DNA from: Magnetococcales bacterium
GTDB taxonomy: Bacteria > Pseudomonadota > Magnetococcia > Magnetococcales > JADFZT01
Length of the DNA stretch: 64,000 nt
Direction of reading: 5' to 3'
NCBI GenBank assembly: GCA_015232395.1
Contig: JADFZT010000007.1
Coordinates: 1-64,000 of the forward strand
Shown here: positions 44,863 through 52,247 of the stretch, piece by piece
How the letters are laid out: each line of letters starts with the position of its first letter
Position numbering within the stretch: position 1 is the stretch's first letter
Made by a program: the position numbers and the translations under genes
Notes under the pieces: model-generated
Database searches by the model: none
Told to the model about the DNA's origin: nothing
Seen by the model: the letters and a program-made list of their open reading frames with translations, nothing else

Positions 44863-46092
44863 TTAACTTGAATAGTTAATGTCAATAAAATAGTTCCACT
44901 CGCCATGAAAGGCGTCTTTGGTGAGGTTAACCGCTTTCATTTCCTCATCGGAAACCTTAACCCCTTTGGGATAGCTATCTGTATCCAGTTCTGCCTTAAT
45001 TGTAAGTTCACCCTTGGTTGTGGTGTTCCCGAGCAGATTGACGATCACCTCATGACTTGTCAGAGGTTTTCCGCGCCAGTTCATGGTGATGTGGCAGAAC
45101 ATACGGTGCTCGATCTTGTTCCACTTGCTGGTCCCAGGGGGGAAATGGCAAACATGAATCCGCAGTCCGGTTTCGTTGGCCAAGTTCTGTAAGGCAACTT
45201 TCCAGAGCCGGACCCGGTAGCCGTTACTTCCTCCGCAATCGGCGGTGATTAGCATTTCCGTGGCGGTGGGGTACATCTTCGCCCCCATTTTGTACCACCA
45301 TCGCCGGATACTTTCGACCGCAAATTCAGCCGTATCGTGGTCGGTGCCAACACTGACCCAGCCCACGTTTGCCGTCTGGTCATAAACGCCGTATGGATTG
45401 ACCTTTCCCAATTCCTTGTCGGCAAAATCGTGAACACGGACCGGCTCTGGCTTTCCCTTGGGATTCCATTCCCGACCGCCGTTTTTGAAGTCGCCCACCA
45501 ACTCCTTTTTCTTGGTGTCGATGGAGATGACCGGCTGGCGCCGCCTTTGGAAATCCATGACCTGATTGTTGATGTGCTCAAACTGGGCATCCCGATCCGG
45601 ATGTCGTGATCCTTCCCGTTTTTTCTGGTTTGCCTGCAGGCTGTATCCAAGAACTTCCAATAAATCAGCCACCTTCTGCCGCCCAATGACATGACCCTGA
45701 TTTCCAAGGGCAGACGTAAGCTGGCGAACACTCTTGCAAGTCCAGCGTAAGGGAGATTCCGGGTCGCCACGGGACATAGGATCAACCAACCGCTCCAGAT
45801 CTGCCAGTAGCGTTGGATCGTTTTCGGTGACCCGTTTGCGTCCACCACCGGGAGAACGAACCCGCTTCGACAGTGCCTTGGCTCCCTTTCCAGATTTGGC
45901 CGCCGCCAATTCTCGAATGCCTTGGTGAACCGTAGTACGCGAAACGCCGGTGGCTCTGGAAATACACGAAATTCCCCCTCGGCCAAGAGCATTGGCCTCG
46001 GCGGCAGCCCATAACCGGCGGGTCCGTTCATCCAGCACGGTCTTCAGCGATTCATACTTCTCACGAATGACATGATCTGTGTCTCCGGTCAT
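44863..46092 (-). CDS. ISAzo13-family transposase
   Basis: The 409-residue protein has an N-terminal helix-turn-helix (SRATGVSRTTVHQGIRELA) and a DDE-type core (VISIDTKKKELVGDF, MLITADCGGSNG, STSKWNKIEHRMF) with the SPGGGRKRV and GTSKWNKIEHR signatures of ISAzo13. It overlaps the upstream Mor-like gene by ATGA. The 3' end is two bases from the integrase start. Terminal inverted repeats were not identified, so the element borders are open. Confidence 0.88.
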   Translation of the reverse strand: MTGDTDHVIREKYESLKTVLDERTRRLWAAAEANALGRGGISCISRATGVSRTTVHQGIRELAAAKSGKGAKALSKRVRSPGGGRKRVTENDPTLLADLERLVDPMSRGDPESPLRWTCKSVRQLTSALGNQGHVIGRQKVADLLEVLGYSLQANQKKREGSRHPDRDAQFEHINNQVMDFQRRRQPVISIDTKKKELVGDFKNGGREWNPKGKPEPVRVHDFADKELGKVNPYGVYDQTANVGWVSVGTDHDTAEFAVESIRRWWYKMGAKMYPTATEMLITADCGGSNGYRVRLWKVALQNLANETGLRIHVCHFPPGTSKWNKIEHRMFCHITMNWRGKPLTSHEVIVNLLGNTTTKGELTIKAELDTDSYPKGVKVSDEEMKAVNLTKDAFHGEWNYFIDINYSS

Positions 46093-46286
46093 GCATCCAG
46101 GTTATCGCCGGCCCATAGAATGTTCAAGTTATTTGTGGACAGCTCCTTAGGTAGCCGGACATCTGTTCCACCAAACGCCTCGACAAGCTTCAATGCGGCA
46201 TCAAGACCGATCTCCCTGCCTACCCCTTGAAAAGATGCTGGAAGATCCTCAAGGCGAACTGAGGATAGCGTTTTGGAAGACATCAT
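46089..46286 (-). CDS. Small Mor-like protein coupled to transposase
   Basis: The 65-residue protein contains GREIGLDAALKLVEAFGG followed by TDVRLPKEL, which resembles the N-terminal part of the Mor transcription activator family of Mu-like phages. The helix-turn-helix half of Mor is missing. Its stop overlaps the transposase start (ATGA), so it is translated together with it. It may be a truncated regulator or a coupling leader; function not established. Confidence 0.5.
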   Translation of the reverse strand: MMSSKTLSSVRLEDLPASFQGVGREIGLDAALKLVEAFGGTDVRLPKELSTNNLNILWAGDNLDA

Positions 46287-46318
46287 AAGGTGGGCTCTCC
46301 AACTCCCTTCGGTTTAGG

Positions 46319-46351
46319 CCGGGCTGGAGCTCGAAGGCGCTCGATGCCCGG
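46319..46351. repeat. Palindromic repeat, copy A (flanks higBA)
   Basis: A 33-nt element, CCGGGC...GCCCGG at the ends, with GGCGCTCGAT inside. It is nearly identical to copy B at 47041-47073, whose ends are TCGGGC...GCCCGA, so the closing base pair is changed on both sides. Similarity also covers the preceding CCCTTCGG..TTT. The two copies bracket the higBA pair. Confidence 0.7.
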
Positions 46352-46358
46352 TGCAGAG

Positions 46359-46646
46359 TCAAGCCGCCTTAAAGGTGGCAACCTGGATATTACCCACCTT
46401 CTGTTCTGCTTTCCACAGGTCATAAAGCATCTGCTGGGAGAGCCAGCTTTCGGGGCTGCCGCCGAAGGCTTTGGCCAACCGTATGGCCATTTCGGGGGAG
46501 ATACCGGAACGGCCATTGAGCACAGCCGACAGGGTTTTGCGGGTAATGCCAAGCCCTTCTGCCGCCTTGGTCACCGACAGCCCCAGGGGCTCCAAACAAA
46601 GCTCTCGAATCACTTCACCGGGGTGGGGTGGGTTGTGCATGCGCAT
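46359..46646 (-). CDS. higA: HigA-family antitoxin
   Basis: A 95-residue protein of the HigA family. [23 protein letters not shown] and the helix-turn-helix [25 protein letters not shown] are the clear markers. It binds and neutralises the toxin and represses the operon. It is second in the operon, 12 bases after higB, the toxin-first order that is typical of hig loci. Stop at 46359. Confidence 0.93.
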   Translation of the reverse strand: MRMHNPPHPGEVIRELCLEPLGLSVTKAAEGLGITRKTLSAVLNGRSGISPEMAIRLAKAFGGSPESWLSQQMLYDLWKAEQKVGNIQVATFKAA

Positions 46647-46658
46647 GGTGGTTGCCCC

Positions 46659-46937
46659 TCAATGGTAGTCCAGATAATCCACGTCTACGGCGTCTTTTCC
46701 CTCAAACCGGAAGGTCACCCGCCAGTTGCCTGAAACGGAAACGGCGTAATGCCCTTTCAGGCTTCCCCCAAGCGCATGGAGCCCCAAGCCGGGCAAATCC
46801 ATATCTTCAGGGCTACCGCTCGCCTCCAACCGGGCCAGGATGACACGAAGGCGCTTGAGGTGTTCCGGCTTGATCTTCCGTTTGGAACCGGTCTCGAAAA
46901 ACGCTCTCAATCCCTTATGCCGGAAGTGTCGAATCAT
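46659..46937 (-). CDS. higB: HigB-family mRNA interferase toxin
   Basis: The 92-residue RelE-superfamily ribosome-dependent endonuclease has N-terminal MIRHFRHKGLRAFF, central RLRVILARLEAS, and the C-terminal GHYAVSVSGNWRVTFRFEG...VDYLDYH, all typical of HigB (graT type). Catalytic-type His/Arg positions are present. The gene precedes higA and starts about 60 bases downstream of a terminator-like hairpin, so the promoter is in the 46938-46998 gap. Confidence 0.93.
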   Translation of the reverse strand: MIRHFRHKGLRAFFETGSKRKIKPEHLKRLRVILARLEASGSPEDMDLPGLGLHALGGSLKGHYAVSVSGNWRVTFRFEGKDAVDVDYLDYH

Positions 46938-46998
46938 GGGCTAAGTGTAACCAGGAACGTGTCAGGTAGCAATTACGTAAAGAGACCAAAAACAAAAA

Positions 46999-47034
46999 AC
47001 CCGAAGGGAAGGCCGCACGCCTCACCCTTCGGGT
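46999..47034. terminator. Bidirectional terminator upstream of higB
   Basis: A 10-bp stem (ACCCGAAGGG / CCCTTCGGGT) with a 16-nt loop. T4 follows on plus and T6 on minus. It probably insulates the higBA promoter from outside transcription. Confidence 0.7.
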
Positions 47035-47040
47035 TTTCGG

Positions 47041-47073
47041 TCGGGCTGGCGCTCAAAGGCGCTCGATGCCCGA
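47041..47073. repeat. Palindromic repeat, copy B (flanks higBA)
   Basis: Second copy of the 33-nt palindromic repeat described at 46319. It lies 104 bases upstream of higB on the far side of the terminator. Confidence 0.7.
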
Positions 47074-47224
47074 CCAGCCCCCCCATGGGGAGGGGAATGG
47101 ATGTGCCAGAATTGTGTCAGCCCAGGATCATCCTCACATTTTCCATAGCCAATATTGACAGAATGGGAACGAAACCATCATGGCAACTTGTTGTTTTTGA
47201 AGATTAACATGCCTGCTGTTGAAG

Positions 47225-47494
47225 ATGGGGTGCTAGGGGTCGGAGGTTCGAACCCTCTCGCCCCGACCATTTTTTCCTGAAAAATCAGGCAGCTGGGATT
47301 CATTCCCAACTGCCTTTTTTATTGCCCTCGCCCTTGCCCTTGCCCTCGCCCTCGCCCTTGGAAAAATGTGCCGCCCTTGGGAAAATGCACCGATTTTGTG
47401 CCATGCATTCCCACCCCCCACCCCATCTTTTCTTTCCAGGCCATCCAAGACACGAACAGCTCAGCGTACATTCTCTTGGGACAGATGGGCATAT
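47225..47494. repeat. Right island repeat (attR with int 3' stub)
   Basis: A copy of 43749-43994: tRNA-Pro 3' half with CCA, terminator, hexamer array (six GCCCT(C/T) units at 47324-47359) and the last 11 codons of an integrase, whose ending reads AHLSQENVR against AHLAQENVR in the intact gene. It must derive from a second, diverged element, the rest of which is gone. Confidence 0.9.
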
Positions 47495-47716
47495 ATATGA
47501 CATGCCCGTCACCAAGACCGCCATTGCCGTCTCCACCGTCCTTAGGACGAAACCACCCCCAATCAGATCAAGATATTGGCCCTACTCACCACCCTGGAGG
47601 AGAAACACCCGGCCCTGTTCCCGACCGATGATTCAGCCCCCAAGCTCCGGATGATCGGAATCCGAAACGCTTCCATCCGAAATTCCTGGTTGAGTATAGG
47701 CCGCCACCACTGTTTT
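47495..47716. other. Unassigned stretch beyond island
   Basis: 222 bases with no recognised gene. Short reading frames on both strands show no family. It may be the remnant of the older element or host flank. It contains the 3' end of the PilZ operon's transcript. No clear terminator was found. Confidence 0.4.
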
Positions 47717-48475
47717 TTATGTTTTGCCAAACAGCTCTTTGCGTTTTTCAATCCGCCGTCTTTGGAGGGCAGTGACGAGATTTTCGAAAAGTTGGGCTTG
47801 TTTGCTTGAACTGATCAAAAACTGAAGCCGGAAACTGATATTTCCAGCCACGGGTATCTGTTGAAGAATTTTGGCCTTTGCTGTCGCCTGAATCCCCCGC
47901 TCCTTCCAGTCAACCACCACTTCAATACGAGCATTGTTGGACATTTTTGGAACCGGACCCAGGGTGACCAGACGCATTCCACCTATGCTCAGATCCAGAG
48001 GGTTGGCTAGAAAAGAGATCCCGGAAGGGCGAATCACTTTTACCGTCAATCTCCAGGAAGGCTCCACATCCACCCGGAAAGCCGTTCTTTTTTGGCGGTT
48101 CAGGAACAGTTTTTCAGGTACTGAAAGACGAATGCAGCGGGTTGGGCTCATTTCCAAAAATTTGACCTGCGCCTCAGCCACATGCCGGGTGGTGAAAAAA
48201 TGGAGATTCACATATTCACTTCGACGAATGCGGATATTTCCCACTGGCGGATCCAGCGGTCCGATTTCCAAAAACCGTCCGGCCACAATATCCTCCATCC
48301 GCTCCAGTTCGTTTTCAAATCGGGAGTAAAATAAAATCGCATCATTGCTCATCTCCACCTGGACAGGATGACCTTCCGTTAAGGCGGCAGCAAGCAGTTT
48401 GGTGCATTCCGATGCATTCCCAACAATCAATTCATAGGGTTCTAAAGCAGGTTGATTGGCCATTTTTTCCACCAT
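47717..48475 (-). CDS. YcgR-like PilZ-domain c-di-GMP receptor
   Basis: The 252-residue protein has an N-terminal YcgR-like beta domain (about 15-120) and a C-terminal PilZ domain with the c-di-GMP motifs complete: RTAFR (Arg130, Arg134) and DLSIGG (Asp161, Ser163, Gly166). YcgR proteins bind c-di-GMP and brake the flagellar motor. It is the last gene of the signalling operon. The start could be ATG 48475 or ATG 48463; the latter has GGTGG upstream. Confidence 0.88.
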   Translation of the reverse strand: MVEKMANQPALEPYELIVGNASECTKLLAAALTEGHPVQVEMSNDAILFYSRFENELERMEDIVAGRFLEIGPLDPPVGNIRIRRSEYVNLHFFTTRHVAEAQVKFLEMSPTRCIRLSVPEKLFLNRQKRTAFRVDVEPSWRLTVKVIRPSGISFLANPLDLSIGGMRLVTLGPVPKMSNNARIEVVVDWKERGIQATAKAKILQQIPVAGNISFRLQFLISSSKQAQLFENLVTALQRRRIEKRKELFGKT

Positions 48476-48484
48476 TTGCGATGC

Positions 48485-49135
48485 CTACAGCCCGGAGACC
48501 CAAACTCGCGACAGCTCCAGAAAGCGGCAGATGTGGCTGATGTTGTGCTTGTCTTTGAAACCCACTTCATCGGAATAACGAAAATTCATCTGTGAAAATC
48601 GTGTATAATCAAATTTTTTAATGGAGGCGTTCCAACACTCCTGTGAGACGTTCACCCAGTTTTTGTCTCCGGAAAAGCTTTCAGCTGTTCGTTTTAAATG
48701 GTCCGGCAGACTTTGCAGGCGGGCACAGTCGTTCATGCCGCTGCCAATGTAGTTCACCTTACCAGTGGCATCCTGAAAGGGAATGACCACTCCATTGTGT
48801 ACCGAAAGCCGAATTCCGGAAAAAACCTGACTGGCCTGCCGACTTTTGAATAAAATGATGTTTCTGAGACCCAGAGCCAGAATAGGGGCATATCCCATCA
48901 GGCTTTCGTGGAGGATTAGATAACAACCATCTCCGGTCGGGACCATACCACGGACAATTTCCCGCTCATCCAGAACGGCCGGAATGCCGATAAAATGAAT
49001 CGCATCGATGATGCCGTGGTTGATGATGGAAACAGTCGTGAACTGATCCTCATCCCTCAAAGTGGAAAAATCGACCACATCCAACAACAGAATGTCGGTT
49101 ATGATTCGGCGCGGTTGTTTGAAGGTCAAGCTCAT
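48485..49135 (-). CDS. Class III nucleotide cyclase-like protein
   Basis: The 216-residue protein matches the cyclase homology domain: ILLLDVVDFSTL (first metal Asp19), TGDGCYLIL (second metal Asp69) and MNDCARL with the transition-state Asn135 and Arg139. The purine-selecting Lys before GD is not present (MVPTGD), so substrate (ATP or GTP) cannot be read from it and activity may be altered. No sensor domain is fused. The start ATG 49135 follows GAGGA. The longer frame overlaps the H-NOX gene and is rejected. It lies 31 bases after the H-NOX-PilZ gene. Confidence 0.78.
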   Translation of the reverse strand: MSLTFKQPRRIITDILLLDVVDFSTLRDEDQFTTVSIINHGIIDAIHFIGIPAVLDEREIVRGMVPTGDGCYLILHESLMGYAPILALGLRNIILFKSRQASQVFSGIRLSVHNGVVIPFQDATGKVNYIGSGMNDCARLQSLPDHLKRTAESFSGDKNWVNVSQECWNASIKKFDYTRFSQMNFRYSDEVGFKDKHNISHICRFLELSRVWVSGL

Positions 49136-49166
49136 GTCGGTCCTCAGAAAAAAGCGGTTTACCCGA

Positions 49167-50426
49167 CTACTGAATGCGTTCCCGCAGATCCCGAAGTACT
49201 TCCAATTGAATTTGCATGATGTATTGCTCCATGGTGGCCAGATCCTTGGTTGAAATGTCACTAAAGACCAACCGCATGATTTGCCGATCAGCTTTTGATG
49301 AAATTCCCAGAAGCTCTCCGGTAGGCTTGAGTTCCACTTGGCGCTGCTCAAGATCTCCCAGGAATGGATCCCAATTTTTTACGGCCAGAGAGAGTTCCAA
49401 CTCCAGGTTTTGGTAGAGTTCATCCTCTTTGAAAAAATGGGATGATGGACTCTCCACACTGATGCCACTCATGGAAATATCCAGCAAACGTGTTGTGAGC
49501 GTTTGCTCTGCAGAACGGATGATCACCGACACCTCTTCGCCAGGTTCAATTCGGACAGCAGCACGTTGTCCTACCTGTCCTTCAGCATAGACAATATGGC
49601 TGAGGGTCAAGCTCATGGTTTGCCAGTTGATGCCCTTGACCCGACCACGCAGGCCGATATCCACCCAAGGGCTGGACATGAAAGTGACCCCCTCGGCTTG
49701 AGCTGCGACCAGTTGGGTTCGGGGCGCTTTGATCAGAATGGCATTTTCAGAATATTTCAAAAGCAGAGCGGGATAGGAAATGGGCACTCCCTTGTAGAGG
49801 TTGAACAGCTTCAGGTCACCGCCATGATTCAATATTTCCTTGATTTCATGATTGGCGCCCACTTCCGACTCACCATGGACCCCCAGTAACCGTACATTGA
49901 TGCGACAAAGGCGTCCTTTTTTCAGCATGCAAATGTTTTCGTGGATATCCACCTGTTCGCCAAAATAGTCTGCAAGCCCCATAACAATCCCTTTGACCAC
50001 CCCACATAATTTTCTTGGGGATTGATAGGCGATGGCTACTTCGTTGCTCCGCAAACGCACGCAGCGGATATCCGGCGGTTGCAGCTGGGGGTTGTAGGAG
50101 TGCAAAGCAGAGTGGATGAGGTGCTTGGTGTTTTCGATGACATCGAGAGTTTTCCAACCGGGCTGGATAAGCCCCAAAAGCCCCCCAGTCTCCACAAGCG
50201 TTTTGGCCATGAACCGGCCAAACGCCACCATGGCCTGATAGGGGTCCAGATTCAGCTGGGCTGCCATACTTTGAAAGAGTGAGACGAAGACTTCATCGGG
50301 ATAGATCATCCCCACATGAAAAGCCCTGGGGCGCTGGTTGATATTGGCCACCACAGCAGCCCAGCTTTTGCCATCAGCCCTGGAGAGAAAAAACTCCTGC
50401 AATTTATGGAAAACGAATCCATGCAT
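49167..50426 (-). CDS. H-NOX heme sensor fused to PilZ domain
   Basis: The N-terminus (1-180) is an H-NOX (HNOB) domain: MHGFVFHKLQEFF start, DPYQAMVAFGRFMAKTL, heme-ligand His105 in LIHSALHSY, and the heme-propionate motif YxSxR (Tyr134, Ser136, Arg138) spaced from His105 exactly as in known H-NOX proteins. CMLKKGRLCRI closes the domain. Residues about 200-285 resemble the YcgR N-domain, and a PilZ domain follows with RAAVR (Arg288, Arg292) and DISMSG (Asp316, Ser318, Gly321), the c-di-GMP contacts. The C-terminus is a helix. H-NOX proteins bind NO (sometimes O2). A direct H-NOX-PilZ fusion would join gas sensing to c-di-GMP response. AAGGAGTGA precedes the start. Confidence 0.88.
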   Translation of the reverse strand: MHGFVFHKLQEFFLSRADGKSWAAVVANINQRPRAFHVGMIYPDEVFVSLFQSMAAQLNLDPYQAMVAFGRFMAKTLVETGGLLGLIQPGWKTLDVIENTKHLIHSALHSYNPQLQPPDIRCVRLRSNEVAIAYQSPRKLCGVVKGIVMGLADYFGEQVDIHENICMLKKGRLCRINVRLLGVHGESEVGANHEIKEILNHGGDLKLFNLYKGVPISYPALLLKYSENAILIKAPRTQLVAAQAEGVTFMSSPWVDIGLRGRVKGINWQTMSLTLSHIVYAEGQVGQRAAVRIEPGEEVSVIIRSAEQTLTTRLLDISMSGISVESPSSHFFKEDELYQNLELELSLAVKNWDPFLGDLEQRQVELKPTGELLGISSKADRQIMRLVFSDISTKDLATMEQYIMQIQLEVLRDLRERIQ

Positions 50427-50432
50427 CGGGAG

Positions 50433-51323
50433 TCACTCCTTTTTTGGAGGAGACGGCTGGTGGATGACCAGGACCAGGGAGTGGGATCCATCCAGGCCTG
50501 AAGCATCTCCTTGTTGGAGAATGGAGCCGGAGACCATCAGCGTGACCTCCTTTCCCGCCTGTGTCGAAAAGGTCTGAGGAATATTGCGCTGGGGACCCTG
50601 ATGGAGAATCCGGGTCATCAAATCGGTCAGGTCACTCTCTGGAAAAAGCTCACTGACATAAGATCCCAACAGCGCCTCTTCACTCCGGCCCAGAAACTTG
50701 ACCGTGGCTGGATTGACAGAGGTCACCAATCCCTCCCCGGTACAAACCAACAACCCTTCCGACAGGGAAGACACGAGATTTTCCAAATACCAACGGGCCA
50801 TGGCGTGCTCTTCAACCTGTCTTTCCAGATCGCTCTGGAGACGCCGCAGACGATCATCTTCCCGCCAGCTGTTGCAGGCGTTACGAGCCAGCTGAAGGAT
50901 TTCTTCACGGGTTAAGGGTTTGCGAGCCAGGAGTACATCATGGCGGATGCTTTCCTGAATTTCGTCAACGGATCTATCGCTATAGGCGGTTACGATAACG
51001 ATGTAGATCCGATCATCCATGGCCCGGATACGGCGTGCTGCTTCCAGACCATCGATACCGGGGGGCATGCGGATATCCACAAAGGCCACCTGGAATGGGT
51101 GATTGTCCGCAAGGGCTTCCCGAACCCGTTCCACCCCTTCCTCTCCTTGGGTGGCAGTGGTGACCTGGTAAATGGGTTTTGGCTCCCCAATGGATTCAGA
51201 GTTGGCCGCAAAGCCATCAAGCAGGGATGGCTCCTCTCTGGAAGGAGAAAAAATGTCCTGATAGACCTCCAATAGCTGCTGGTCGTCATCCAAAACCAAA
51301 ATTCGGTGGGTGGCATGGGACAT
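50433..51323 (-). CDS. Response regulator REC-PAS, first paralog
   Basis: The 296-residue protein has a receiver (acidic pair LDDD, phosphoacceptor Asp83 in FVDIRMPPG, Lys in ARKPLT) with about 25 unusual residues inserted after the first helix. A helix follows, then a PAS domain (about 165-265) with no output domain. Its homologue is the next gene upstream. It may pass on phosphoryl state or bind a ligand through PAS. GGAGG precedes the ATG. Confidence 0.87.
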   Translation of the reverse strand: MSHATHRILVLDDDQQLLEVYQDIFSPSREEPSLLDGFAANSESIGEPKPIYQVTTATQGEEGVERVREALADNHPFQVAFVDIRMPPGIDGLEAARRIRAMDDRIYIVIVTAYSDRSVDEIQESIRHDVLLARKPLTREEILQLARNACNSWREDDRLRRLQSDLERQVEEHAMARWYLENLVSSLSEGLLVCTGEGLVTSVNPATVKFLGRSEEALLGSYVSELFPESDLTDLMTRILHQGPQRNIPQTFSTQAGKEVTLMVSGSILQQGDASGLDGSHSLVLVIHQPSPPKKE

Positions 51324-51350
51324 GGGAGTTCCTCCTTGAGACTTACTTCA

Positions 51351-52247
51351 TCACGGCGTTACGTTTTTCAGGACGGTCAAATCATTCAATACCAATAAAA
51401 CCGACTGTTCCCGCCCATCCGTGGAGCAGATGGTGGTGCCACTCATGAGAATCGGGAGTGTAGAACGGTCGGCGCGAACCAACGTTTTGTGGATATGCCG
51501 GGGTTTGGCGTTGGTCTCGACGATACGTCGCACCAACTGACTGACATCGGTTTGCCGGAACAGAATACCCACCCCCTTCATGGTCAGATCCCACGGTTTG
51601 TATCCACTCATTCGGATAGCTGCAGGATTCATATACCGGATTCGGCCAAATGGTGAGCAGACGATGATTCCTTCGTTGAGGCAGGAGATGATGTCGGTGA
51701 AGTACCAACGCATCGCATCCAGGTTTTCCACTTGATGTTCCAGCCGGTTTTGCTCCTGCAAATGGGCTTGCTGGGCTTCCCAGCTCAGGCAGCCATTTCT
51801 TGCCAGCTGGTAAATTTCATCCCCGGCCAATGGCTTGCGGGTAAAGATCACGTCATGGGAGAGGGTTTCCTGGATCTCCTCGATATGTTTATCGCTGTAG
51901 GCTGTGACGATGATGATGTGGATTCGTTCGTCCAACTCCCGAATGCGTCTGGCTGTCTCCAGGCCATTGATTCCTGGAGGCATGCGGATGTCGATAAAGG
52001 CCACCGCAAACGGGGCTTTCTGAGCAAGGGACTCCACTACCAGCAAAACAGCATCCAATCCCTGGTTAGCGGTTTTGACCTGAAACGGAGTTCGCTGCTC
52101 AGGAGGGGCCTCCTTTGAAGATGAAGAGTGGACAAAACTATCCAATTGGGACATCCCACTCGATGGCTGTGTGGGAGAAAGAATTTCCCGATAACTATCC
52201 ACTATGTTTTGATCGTCATCGACCACCAACACGTTTCGGTTTGTCAT
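51351..52247 (-). CDS. Response regulator REC-PAS, second paralog
   Basis: The 298-residue protein has the same layout as its neighbour: VVDDD start, the same inserted loop, phosphoacceptor in FIDIRMPPG, Lys in TRKPLAG, then linker and PAS (about 170-290). The two are probably a tandem duplication. The start at ATG 52247 has GGAG upstream and overlaps the histidine-kinase gene by 32 bases; the longer frame is not supported. Confidence 0.87.
   Translation of the reverse strand: MTNRNVLVVDDDQNIVDSYREILSPTQPSSGMSQLDSFVHSSSSKEAPPEQRTPFQVKTANQGLDAVLLVVESLAQKAPFAVAFIDIRMPPGINGLETARRIRELDERIHIIIVTAYSDKHIEEIQETLSHDVIFTRKPLAGDEIYQLARNGCLSWEAQQAHLQEQNRLEHQVENLDAMRWYFTDIISCLNEGIIVCSPFGRIRYMNPAAIRMSGYKPWDLTMKGVGILFRQTDVSQLVRRIVETNAKPRHIHKTLVRADRSTLPILMSGTTICSTDGREQSVLLVLNDLTVLKNVTP

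Noticed and set aside
48485-49351. Longer form of the cyclase-like protein
   Set aside because: The extra 72 residues overlap the H-NOX gene in another frame and are not cyclase-like; ATG 49135 has GAGGA.
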